Made by a program: the position numbers and the translations under genes. The notes below the pieces were generated by a model that was not told the origin of the DNA, ran no database searches, and saw only the letters and a program-made list of their open reading frames with translations. A stretch of 51,395 bases of DNA from JANOSH01 sp031415695 (lineage in GTDB: Bacteria; Actinomycetota; Acidimicrobiia; Acidimicrobiales; Ilumatobacteraceae). Location: positions 1-51,395 of the forward strand of contig JANOSH010000043.1 in NCBI GenBank assembly GCA_031415695.1, written 5' to 3'. Below, one piece after another: positions 16,375-23,572 of the stretch. Within the stretch, counting starts at the first letter, position 1; every line of letters begins with the position of its first letter.

Positions 16375-17234
16375 TGCCAGCGTACGCTGCCGTCGACATC
16401 GGCTCGAACTCGACCAATTTGCTTATTGTCGGACACGACGGTCAGCGACAGTGGCACGGTCGGGTCACCCGGTTAGGGTCCGATGGTCCATCGGCAACGT
16501 CAGAGGCGCTCGCACACTACCGTCACCTCATTGACGACGCCTCGGTCACCGCATGTCGGGCAGTTGCCACCGAGGCGGTTCGAACCGCCGACGACCCCGA
16601 CGCATTGTTGGCGGCCTGCTCCGACGCACTTGGATGGCCGGTGCAGGTTATTAGCGGCCAGCACGAGGGCAGGCTGTCATTTGCCGGGGCAACTAGGGGG
16701 CTGCTCCTCACCGCCGACGACGTGCTCGTAATAGATATCGGCGGCAACTCCACCGAGTTGGCAATCGCCAACCTAGCGGTATCCATGCCTGTTGGCGCGG
16801 CCAAGATCACGCGGCATCACCTTGCGTCGGACCCACCTGCGCCCGAGGAACTCCTCAATGCCATTGGTGTTGTTCACGACCATCTCGACGAGGCGTTGTT
16901 GTTGCATCCCGCCCTCACCTGCGCGTCGTCGGTCATCGGTGTAGCGGGAACCATGCTCGTGACCGCTGCGGTCGAAATTGGCCGATTCGATATCGACGAA
17001 TTGCACGGTTTCACGCTTACCCGCGAGGCCGTCGAGGATGTCTTTCGTACGCTTGCGACCGAGCCGCTTCGAGACCGTATCCACAATCCGGGGTTACCTG
17101 CGGACCGCGCCGAGGTAATCGTCGGTGGTTGCTGTGTACTCGTAGCCATCATGCGTCGCATGCAACTGCGTGAGATCACGATGTCGACCACAGGGCTGCT
17201 CGATGGCCTTATCGCCGAACTGGGTGCAGCGTGA
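16374..17234 (+). CDS. ppx: exopolyphosphatase (Ppx/GppA family)
   Basis: A 286-residue ASKHA-fold phosphatase. The phosphate-1 motif AAVDIGSNSTNLLI is at residues 5-18; the second nucleotide/phosphate loop reads DIGGNSTELAI near 122-132, where most family members have DIGGGSTE. GVAGTMLVTAA and the C-terminal 'ADRAEVIVGGCCVLVAIM' helix are also present. It would hydrolyse polyphosphate or pppGpp in the cytosol. It matches the short actinobacterial Ppx1 type without the C-terminal HD domain. It is coupled at both ends: a one-base overlap with DUF501 and a GTGA overlap with the acetyltransferase. Confidence 0.92.
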   Translation: MPAYAAVDIGSNSTNLLIVGHDGQRQWHGRVTRLGSDGPSATSEALAHYRHLIDDASVTACRAVATEAVRTADDPDALLAACSDALGWPVQVISGQHEGRLSFAGATRGLLLTADDVLVIDIGGNSTELAIANLAVSMPVGAAKITRHHLASDPPAPEELLNAIGVVHDHLDEALLLHPALTCASSVIGVAGTMLVTAAVEIGRFDIDELHGFTLTREAVEDVFRTLATEPLRDRIHNPGLPADRAEVIVGGCCVLVAIMRRMQLREITMSTTGLLDGLIAELGAA

Positions 17235-17818
17235 ACCGCCTCTACGGTCGACGGGTCATGCTGCGACCGCTTATCAACAGCGACTTTGCGGCCTGGGGCG
17301 AGGTACGGCGCCGCAATTCTGGCTGGCTGCTGAAATGGGAACCAATTGGTCCAATGGGCCAAGGCGACCCGACTGTCGACCGCCACGCCTTCGAAACCCG
17401 TACCGGACACCGCGAACGTGAGCGCCAACTTGGCGTTGGGTATGGCTTTGGCATCTTCGTCGATGGGGCATTCGCTGGCGAAATCAATCTCAACAACGTG
17501 GCCCGCGGCGCATTGCAAAGCGGCCATGTTGGCTACTGGATCGATGAAGCCCGGGCAGGGCAGGGCTATATGCCTGAAAGCGTGATCGTCATCGCCCGAC
17601 ATGCGTTCGAGCACTTGCTACTGCACCGGATCGAGATAGACATCGTGCCCCGCAACGGGCCTAGCCGCCGAGTAATGATCAAGCTGCAGATCCGAGAGGA
17701 AGGGGTGGCGCAGCGCTTCCTCGAGATCAACGGCGTGTGGGAAGACCATGTACGTTACGGCATGACGTCGGAGGAATGGCTCGCACGCCGGGTCGAGCTG
17801 GCTGCTACCTGGCTCTAA
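17231..17818 (+). CDS. GNAT family N-acetyltransferase (RimJ/RimL-like)
   Basis: A 195-residue acetyltransferase_3 type protein. It opens with RLYGRRVMLRPLINSDFAAWGEVRRRN, has 'GYGFGIFVDGAFAGEINLNNVARGALQSGHVGYWIDEARAGQGYMPE', where the acetyl-CoA pyrophosphate loop is R-A-G-Q-G-Y, and LLHRIEIDIVPRNGPSRRVMIKLQIREEG. These are hallmarks of the ribosomal-protein-alanine acetyltransferase group, though targets vary. The GTG start at 17231 overlaps the ppx stop. The function of the pair with ppx is unknown. Confidence 0.88.
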   Translation: MNRLYGRRVMLRPLINSDFAAWGEVRRRNSGWLLKWEPIGPMGQGDPTVDRHAFETRTGHRERERQLGVGYGFGIFVDGAFAGEINLNNVARGALQSGHVGYWIDEARAGQGYMPESVIVIARHAFEHLLLHRIEIDIVPRNGPSRRVMIKLQIREEGVAQRFLEINGVWEDHVRYGMTSEEWLARRVELAATWL

Positions 17819-17858
17819 CCAGTCGAACCCTGTCACACCCGCGGACGAGGATGAACGA

Positions 17859-18305
17859 ATGCCTCGCATCTACCACCGGTCTACACTCCGACTCGATCAG
17901 GCCAAGCGCCGCCGATTCATCGAAACGTTCCGGCGACAAGCCCTCCTTGAGGACTGGATTCCCCGCCCGCCACGTGGTTGGCTCGCCGAGATTCGTACAG
18001 TAAGCGGCGTTAGCACTCGAGACCTCGCTACCCGTCTCAAGATCGATCAGTCCGTCGTCGTACGTGCCGAAGCGTCCGAGCGCAAGCGAACACTGACCCT
18101 GGCCGCTCTTGAGCGTTACGCCGATGCCCTCGATGCCGACGTTCACTATTTCCTCGTTCCGAGAGCAGGTCTGCAGGCGCAACTCGACTCCAAAGGTCGC
18201 CGACGACAACAGCAGTTACGGGTGCGAGCCTCGCCAAAGCGAGCAATGGCAGCTAGCCCATCGGCACTCGACATATTGGCCCTTCGGACCAACGATGCGC
18301 GTTGA
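17859..18305 (+). CDS. 'mobile mystery protein A' family HTH regulator
   Basis: A 148-residue protein with a basic N-terminus, the phrase WIPRPPRGWLAEIRTVSGVS, then an XRE-type helix-turn-helix (STRDLATRLKIDQSVVVRAEASE, about 50-73) and ALERYADALDADVHYFLVPRAGL. This arrangement matches mobile mystery protein A, normally encoded with a Fic-domain partner, mobile mystery protein B. No Fic-domain gene lies next to it: the next gene, on the opposite strand, is an enoyl-CoA hydratase. It is therefore either a solitary regulator or the remnant of a toxin-antitoxin-like module. The tail after residue 105 is basic and disordered-looking. Confidence 0.8.
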   Translation: MPRIYHRSTLRLDQAKRRRFIETFRRQALLEDWIPRPPRGWLAEIRTVSGVSTRDLATRLKIDQSVVVRAEASERKRTLTLAALERYADALDADVHYFLVPRAGLQAQLDSKGRRRQQQLRVRASPKRAMAASPSALDILALRTNDAR

Positions 18306-18348
18306 TGCATCAGTCTCCGTTCGCAACGATGCAGCTGAATGCATCGTT
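18303..18348. terminator. paired GATGCA palindromes after the HTH gene
   Basis: TGATGCATCA (18303-18312) is a perfect palindrome that includes the HTH stop codon. It is followed by AACGATGCA (18325-18333) and TGCATCGTT (18340-18348), a perfect 9-bp stem with a 6-base loop. GATGCA or its complement recurs several times within 46 bases. A terminator between convergent genes is possible, but no T-run follows; an operator for the HTH protein is an alternative. Confidence 0.45.
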
Positions 18349-18396
18349 CGTCCGAAGCGCGACCGAGATGGGTGGGAGAGTGAGGTGGGTGGCCCG

Positions 18397-19152
18397 TCAG
18401 GCTTTTGAGCTGATTTTGCGCTGTAGTGCTTCGAGGCGTTCTTTGAACCACGGCTGTCTTGTGCTCCACAACTGCGGGTCGAGTTCACGGTTCACAGCGT
18501 CGTCATGCAACGCAATCTCCGCCATGTCGGCCAGTGTCACTTTCGTGACCTTCAGCAGCTCTAGGGGCACCTGAGCCGCCCGAGCCGCCATGGTTTGGGC
18601 AGCAGCCAGAAGGTCGGCGTCCTCGACGCAGCGATGAGCAAGACCGATGCGCTCGGCCTCGGTACCGTTGACGATTTCCCCGAACAACACAAGCGCCGAG
18701 GCCGCTTGCGGACCCACAATTCGACGCAGCATCCACGTGTGCCCACCGCCGGGATGAATGCCAAGCTGCAAGAACCGCGTATCGAACTTGGCCGACCGGC
18801 CTGCAAGACGAACGTCGCAGCCGAGCGCCATGTTCATACCCGCGCCGACTGCAGCGCCGTTAACGGCGGCGATGGTGGGCAGAGGGCTACCGGCCACTCG
18901 CAGGAACCCTTCGTAGATCTTGCGCAAACCAGGTCCTTCGGCTTCGGCCAGGTTGCCGAGGTTGGCGCCCGCACAGAACGCGGGTGCTGCGCCGGTAACG
19001 ACAACTGCACCGACATGAGGGTTTGCCTCAACCTCATTCATGGCCTCAACAATTTCATCGACCAGCGGCTGGGTCAGCGAATTGCGTTCGGTCGGATTGT
19101 TGAGGGTGAGCGTGGCCACACCATCGGTGATATCTACCAGGAGCAAAGACAT
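18397..19152 (-). CDS. enoyl-CoA hydratase/isomerase family protein
   Basis: A 251-residue crotonase-fold protein: LTLNNPTERNSLTQPLVDEIVEAM at the N-terminus, the oxyanion-hole segment PAFCAGANLGNL (about 58-69), and AAVNGAAVGAGMNMALGCDVRLAG (about 97-120). The position of the first hydratase glutamate appears as a Gly/Ala-rich 'GAAVGAGMN', and LQLGIHPGGGHTWMLRRIVG follows. It probably acts in fatty-acid or related CoA-thioester metabolism in the cytosol; hydratase versus isomerase cannot be settled. It stands 17 bases downstream of the YbjN gene on the same strand, so the two may be co-transcribed. Confidence 0.9.
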   Translation of the reverse strand: MSLLLVDITDGVATLTLNNPTERNSLTQPLVDEIVEAMNEVEANPHVGAVVVTGAAPAFCAGANLGNLAEAEGPGLRKIYEGFLRVAGSPLPTIAAVNGAAVGAGMNMALGCDVRLAGRSAKFDTRFLQLGIHPGGGHTWMLRRIVGPQAASALVLFGEIVNGTEAERIGLAHRCVEDADLLAAAQTMAARAAQVPLELLKVTKVTLADMAEIALHDDAVNRELDPQLWSTRQPWFKERLEALQRKISSKA

Positions 19153-19169
19153 CCCCTGATCGTAGCGAG

Positions 19170-19664
19170 CTAGGAGCCGGTTTCTATCTCCGAGATCGCA
19201 TCGACGGCGCTTACCGATTCGGACACGACTTTAACCAGCCCCGGGTAGTACCGATCTACCGTTTGCACCGCCGGATAGATAGCGGTTCGAATCTGGGAAT
19301 GGTTGAGCCCAACCCCCTCGAAGTCGACACTGGCCTTGTATCGAATCTCACCGTCTCGAAGATCGCATTCGAAGTTCCCAATACGTAAGCCGTAGTTAGC
19401 CCGGGTAATGAACTCAGCCACCTCGGCCAACCGCTCCGGTGGTGCGGTGACTGGAGGAATCGCATAGCAATACAACTGCTCGAGTTCGACGTTGACGTGA
19501 GCCACGACCCGGATCTCGGTGTTGTGCCCAATATACCGGGCGGAGAACGCCGTTAGGCCATCGATTGGGTCTGGGCTCCAACCGTCGACGTCGAGAAACT
19601 GAGCAATGTTTTCGAAAGCGGCCCAACCGTCAGGATGTTCGAGGCTGACCTCATCGTGGTTCAT
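19170..19664 (-). CDS. YbjN domain-containing protein
   Basis: A 164-residue soluble protein with the YbjN fold pattern: a first domain with IAQFLDVDGWSPDPIDGLTAFSARYIG, a central 'QLYCYAIPPVTAPPERLAEVAEFITRANYGLRIGNFECDLRDGEIRYKASVDFEG', and 'IRTAIYPAVQTVDRYYPGLVKVVS' at the end. YbjN-type proteins resemble type III secretion chaperones in fold and are linked to stress or motility regulation in other bacteria; nothing here narrows that. No signal peptide. It is the first gene of a possible two-gene unit with the enoyl-CoA hydratase. Confidence 0.85.
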   Translation of the reverse strand: MNHDEVSLEHPDGWAAFENIAQFLDVDGWSPDPIDGLTAFSARYIGHNTEIRVVAHVNVELEQLYCYAIPPVTAPPERLAEVAEFITRANYGLRIGNFECDLRDGEIRYKASVDFEGVGLNHSQIRTAIYPAVQTVDRYYPGLVKVVSESVSAVDAISEIETGS

Positions 19665-19727
19665 GGAGCCATAGTCTGCCGTGCAAATCGGCTGTACCCA
19701 ACCTTGACGCTCTCGCCTGGTGGAGTG

Positions 19728-20069
19728 TCAGCTGGCAAGCGCTCGGGTTTGCTGGAGCCCGAGTTCTGATCGTGCGCCCTGGATGTATTCAACCCAGTCG
19801 AGAGAATCGACAAATACTCGGTACACGAGCGACGAACGCGTTGTGAGTTCGATAGCTGCCTGACGGGTTCGCTGGCTTGCCTGCACCCACGCCAGATCGG
19901 CGAGCGCAATCACGAACGACGTTCGCCGGGCAGAGAACCGCAGTTCCGTTGAAGTCAAGGTCATCCGACCGAGTTCGCTACGAAGAAGCCCGGCCGAGGA
20001 AACCGCCCGCCCCTCGCACCACACCTCGCCGTCGATCTCGGATCGTCTCATTGTCGCCATTGCTTGCAT
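19728..20069 (-). CDS. small conserved-looking protein, unknown function
   Basis: 113 residues when started at the ATG at 20069, which has AGGAG nine bases upstream; the frame is open further (to 20273) but those residues look non-coding (rich in Cys, His, Trp). The protein reads MQAMATMRRSEIDGEVWCEGRAVSSAGLLRSELGRMTLTSTELRFSARR, with alternating strands such as TSFVIALADLAWVQ and SSLVYRVFVDSLDWVEYI. This beta-strand pattern with a final helix resembles a GRAM/PH-like domain. That assignment is tentative. It is 62 bases upstream of the YbjN gene in the same direction. Confidence 0.6.
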   Translation of the reverse strand: MQAMATMRRSEIDGEVWCEGRAVSSAGLLRSELGRMTLTSTELRFSARRTSFVIALADLAWVQASQRTRQAAIELTTRSSLVYRVFVDSLDWVEYIQGARSELGLQQTRALAS

Positions 20070-20276
20070 GTAGACCATCTCCTGTCCGCCTGGTGACAGT
20101 TTCGGACAGCTTCTTGAAGAATGCCAGTGTTTCGGTTCGAAATGAACCACATGACTCAACCACTCGCAGAGAAAAGTCACGGGGCGTGGGCAGGTGGGCC
20201 TACCTGGTCGCAGAACCACGTGCGAAACTAGCGAATGCCCGAACCTGACGTCGTCCTTGCGGTGAGCGCCCACGAG

Positions 20277-21308
20277 CTAGAGATTACCGCCCCGATCGCG
20301 GACGTCGTCGGCAACCTTGGCAAAGATGGCGCGTGCGAGTCGGTTCGACCCCGTGATACTCAAGTGGAAACCATCGTTTTGCCGCATGAGTTTTGTCTCG
20401 CCGTCGTCATCAGCAATGTATTCGCCATACCCGCCGTCGGCACCGGCAAACAACTGCCACGCATCCACAAACACCACGCCCGCCGTTGTTGCCGCCTCGC
20501 GGTAGATGCGGTTCAACACATCCTGATTGGCGAAGTCGCGCGCGTCGCGAGGCATAGGCGTACCCACCCAGATCACCGCTCGTTTGTCCTGTCGTAGATA
20601 CGCCATGGTCGCCGCCACGCGGGTAGCGTACTCGGCCTGCCACACTGCGTCGCTCGGGCCATAGGGCTTGGAATTGATGATGAGTGCTTGCGCGTCGTTG
20701 CCACCGAAGCCTACGACGACAACATCAGGCTTACGTACCTTCACCTGGGCCTGCAACCGACCCGGCCAGTCGTACACATCGGGTCGAGCAAGCCCTGTAG
20801 CAGCCTTGTAGTCAACGACCGGGGCATCGATGATCCCGGTGGCCCCAAGCTGACGTTGCAGGCTCTGACCCCAGCCCTGCACCAGCGAATCGCCGGCAAT
20901 GTACACACGCAACTTGTTCGTGGCGCTTGGCGTGCGAGATCGAGTCGTCGTCACGACAACCGTTGTGGTCGTAGCGATGCTTGTGTCGGTAGGCACCAGC
21001 GAGCTCGGAGTTCCCTCAGCCGGCAACTCATCGGGCGCCGGGGCCAGGTCCTCGAAGCCGAAATCCTTCGCTCCTTCGGCGCTGCGACCGCGCCAAGCAT
21101 CGAGCCGCTCGACGGGCACCGTGAATCCGAACAAATCGGCCACTGACTGAGTCGTCTCGGCAGCCGAAACGGCCACACCACGAATACCCGAATCCTCTGG
21201 AAGTGCACGCGCCTGTTTGACCAAGCTCGACGAATTGAGCAATGCCGCAAGTGCGTAGCAAATGACCCCAGCCTTGACGACGTCGCCAGCCGATTCTACT
21301 TTGGCCAT
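20277..21308 (-). CDS. DUF459-type SGNH hydrolase, membrane anchored
   Basis: A 343-residue protein from the ATG at 21308, which overlaps the MBOAT stop as ATGA; a start at 21374 would lie inside the MBOAT gene. An N-terminal hydrophobic stretch (GVICYALAALLNSSSL) and a Thr-rich linker precede the SGNH domain, with block I in YIAGDSLVQGWGQ, the Asn block in VVVGFGGNDAQ and the catalytic Asp/His pair in NDGFHLSITGSNRL. By analogy with AlgI-AlgJ/AlgX and PatA-PatB pairs it would transfer or remove acetyl groups on an extracellular polymer. The polymer is unknown; the duplicated WecG-like genes are about 10 kb away. Confidence 0.87.
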   Translation of the reverse strand: MAKVESAGDVVKAGVICYALAALLNSSSLVKQARALPEDSGIRGVAVSAAETTQSVADLFGFTVPVERLDAWRGRSAEGAKDFGFEDLAPAPDELPAEGTPSSLVPTDTSIATTTTVVVTTTRSRTPSATNKLRVYIAGDSLVQGWGQSLQRQLGATGIIDAPVVDYKAATGLARPDVYDWPGRLQAQVKVRKPDVVVVGFGGNDAQALIINSKPYGPSDAVWQAEYATRVAATMAYLRQDKRAVIWVGTPMPRDARDFANQDVLNRIYREAATTAGVVFVDAWQLFAGADGGYGEYIADDDGETKLMRQNDGFHLSITGSNRLARAIFAKVADDVRDRGGNL

Positions 21309-22756
21309 CAGAATTGAAAGTAGATGAAGGGTTGCACCCCAGTAGGGGCGAACGAATTGATAAGGAAAAAGCACACGCCAAGCCCAACACCTTGGGCAAC
21401 GAGGGGAAGCCTCGCGGCATTGTCCTGCACCCGCAGCATGAACCCTTCAGGCACCAACTGGCAAACCATCATGCCAGCAAGCACTACAACGAGAAGCGGC
21501 GTCACCAACGTTGCGCCCCCACCCCAACCGGTCGCGAACTGGCTGATCATCACCCACGCCGCGCTTATGGTCGGTGCACGGAAGAACACCCACGCAAGGC
21601 ATACTACGTGGAACGTCACCAACCAACCAACCATCCGTACCGGCAGAAAGCCGCGATCGGGCAGTGCATCGGGACTCGTGGCCGCTCGTCGATCACCAAT
21701 GAACCGTTCGATCGCTAGCCCCAGGCCATGGATGCCCCCCCAAATGAGAAATCGGGTTGCTGCGCCGTGCCACAGGCCGCCCAGCAGCATCACCAAAGCC
21801 AGGTTGATGTACGTACGCGCCGTGCCTTTGCGGTTACCGCCCAGCGGGAAGTACAGGTAGTCACGCAGCCATCGAGACAGGCTCATGTGCCACCGACGCC
21901 AGAACTCTTGCAGGCTCGTCGAAATGTACGGAGAATCGAAGTTCTTCGGGAACCGGATGCCGAGTAACAGCGCTAGGCCGATGGCGATGTCGGTATAGCC
22001 GGAGAAATCGGCATAGATCTGCATCGCATAGGCGTACACCGCGAACAGGACTTCCAATGACCCATAGTTGCGAGGCGAACCAAAGACTGGGTCCACAATG
22101 GCGGACGCCAAGTACGACGACAACACGACCTTCTTGAACATGCCAGCCACAATCAGCCGAAACGCTCGGGTCGCATACAAATGGCGCGGGTCAGGTCGTT
22201 CCTTGAGTTGCGGCAGGAACTCTTTGGCCCGCACGATTGGGCCTGCAACGAGGTGGGGAAAGAACGCCAAATACGTGGCGAAGTCGATCAGCCGGGTCGG
22301 CTTCACCTTGCCCCGGTAGGCATCGATGACATAGCTCAAGGCCTGGAAAATGTAGAACGATATAGCCACCGGCAAGAACACCTGATGTTGCGGCAGTAGC
22401 TTGAACACGAAACCGATGTCGTCGCGCAAGAAGTTGGTGTACTTGAAGTACCCCAACAGACCCAGGTTGGCGGCAACCGCTATGGTCACCCAGATTTTCG
22501 CAGTGTCCTTGCTGGCTGCTCGAAAGACTCCGACCACAAAGATCTGATTGAAAACGGTAACGAGCGCCAGAATGGCCGGGTACTTCCACCGCTCCCACGA
22601 CAACCACCCACCCGTAAAAGCGAACGCGTAAAAGACGTAGCTCGACGCGATCATGAACAGCTTCCAGTGGCGAGGCTGAGGGCGCAGCAGCCAGGAACCT
22701 ATGAACACGATCGGAAAGAAGATTCCGAATTGGATCGTAGGGAACAGCACTACCAA
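21308..22756 (-). CDS. MBOAT family membrane O-acyltransferase
   Basis: A 482-residue polytopic membrane protein. It opens MVVLFPTIQFGIFFPIVFIGSWLL, then YFKYTNFL, and the AlgI/DltB signature FWRRWHMSLSRWLRDYLYFPLGG followed by LGGLWHGAATRFLIWGGIHG, which contains the conserved active-site His. Family members move acyl (usually acetyl) groups from cytosolic donors across the membrane to an extracytoplasmic acceptor. The coupled SGNH protein downstream is the expected partner enzyme. No regulatory sequence is obvious between its start and the divergent SDR gene, 54 bases away. Confidence 0.93.
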   Translation of the reverse strand: MVVLFPTIQFGIFFPIVFIGSWLLRPQPRHWKLFMIASSYVFYAFAFTGGWLSWERWKYPAILALVTVFNQIFVVGVFRAASKDTAKIWVTIAVAANLGLLGYFKYTNFLRDDIGFVFKLLPQHQVFLPVAISFYIFQALSYVIDAYRGKVKPTRLIDFATYLAFFPHLVAGPIVRAKEFLPQLKERPDPRHLYATRAFRLIVAGMFKKVVLSSYLASAIVDPVFGSPRNYGSLEVLFAVYAYAMQIYADFSGYTDIAIGLALLLGIRFPKNFDSPYISTSLQEFWRRWHMSLSRWLRDYLYFPLGGNRKGTARTYINLALVMLLGGLWHGAATRFLIWGGIHGLGLAIERFIGDRRAATSPDALPDRGFLPVRMVGWLVTFHVVCLAWVFFRAPTISAAWVMISQFATGWGGGATLVTPLLVVVLAGMMVCQLVPEGFMLRVQDNAARLPLVAQGVGLGVCFFLINSFAPTGVQPFIYFQF

Positions 22757-22810
22757 GAGGATACGGGGCGGTAGGCGGTGGGTCGGGGATGTCTGTAGTA
22801 GACACTGCTC

Positions 22811-23554
22811 GTGGATCTCGGCTGGTCATTGGCACCCGACACCCCCTCGGTCGCGGACGTGTTACGCCTCGACGGCGCTGTCGCACTCGTTACCGGCGCG
22901 ACCAAGGGCATCGGCGCCGCAATCGCCGACCGTCTTCGAGAAGCAGGGGCCACGGTCGTCGCCCATGAGCGGGCCATGGCCGACCTACGTGACGAGAACG
23001 CTCTGGTAGCACTCGTTCACTCGGTTCACGAGACGCATGGGCGGCTCGACGCGCTCGTCAACAATGCCGCTGACCAGGCGTTAGGTGCCGTCTCGACCCT
23101 CGACGCCAGCCAATGGCGCGACCTGCTCGACACGAACCTGGTGGCTCCATCGCTGCTCATGCGCGAGTTCGCTGCACTGTGCACCCGCGGCGGGCATGGC
23201 GGCTCAATCGTCAATGTGTCGTCGATTGAAGCATTCGCCATGGGCCAGGGACACGTGCACTACGGGGCGTCGAAGGCTGCGTTGCTGCACCTCACGAGGG
23301 GCGCGGCCCGAGAGTTTGCCTCGTTGGGGATCCGTGTCAACGCAGTGTGCCCCGGCCTGATCTGGTCGCCAGGCATCGACGAAGGATTCCCGCAAGGCGT
23401 CGCCCGTTGGATCGAGCACGCACCCATCAAGCGACTTGGTCAGGCCGCCGATATCGCCGATGCTGTGTTGTTTTTGGCGTCGCGAGCGTCACGATGGATA
23501 ACCGGTGCCCACCTCACCGTCGACGGAGGCCTCACCGGCGGCTGGGAGTGGTAG
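22811..23554 (+). CDS. SDR family oxidoreductase
   Basis: A 247-residue short-chain dehydrogenase. TGATKGIG (about 29-36) is the cofactor loop, VNNAAD (about 76-81) stands in place of NNAG, NVSSIEAF carries the catalytic Ser, and HYGASKAALLHL the Tyr and Lys. The ending TGAHLTVDGGLTGGWEW is typical. The GTG start at 22811 is supported by the short lead before the Rossmann strand. Its stop lies only 18 bases from the stop of the convergent aldolase/dehydrogenase gene. Substrate unknown; a sugar-related role is possible given that neighbour. Confidence 0.88.
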   Translation: MDLGWSLAPDTPSVADVLRLDGAVALVTGATKGIGAAIADRLREAGATVVAHERAMADLRDENALVALVHSVHETHGRLDALVNNAADQALGAVSTLDASQWRDLLDTNLVAPSLLMREFAALCTRGGHGGSIVNVSSIEAFAMGQGHVHYGASKAALLHLTRGAAREFASLGIRVNAVCPGLIWSPGIDEGFPQGVARWIEHAPIKRLGQAADIADAVLFLASRASRWITGAHLTVDGGLTGGWEW

Positions 23555-23572
23555 TTGAGCGGTACAGCGGTC

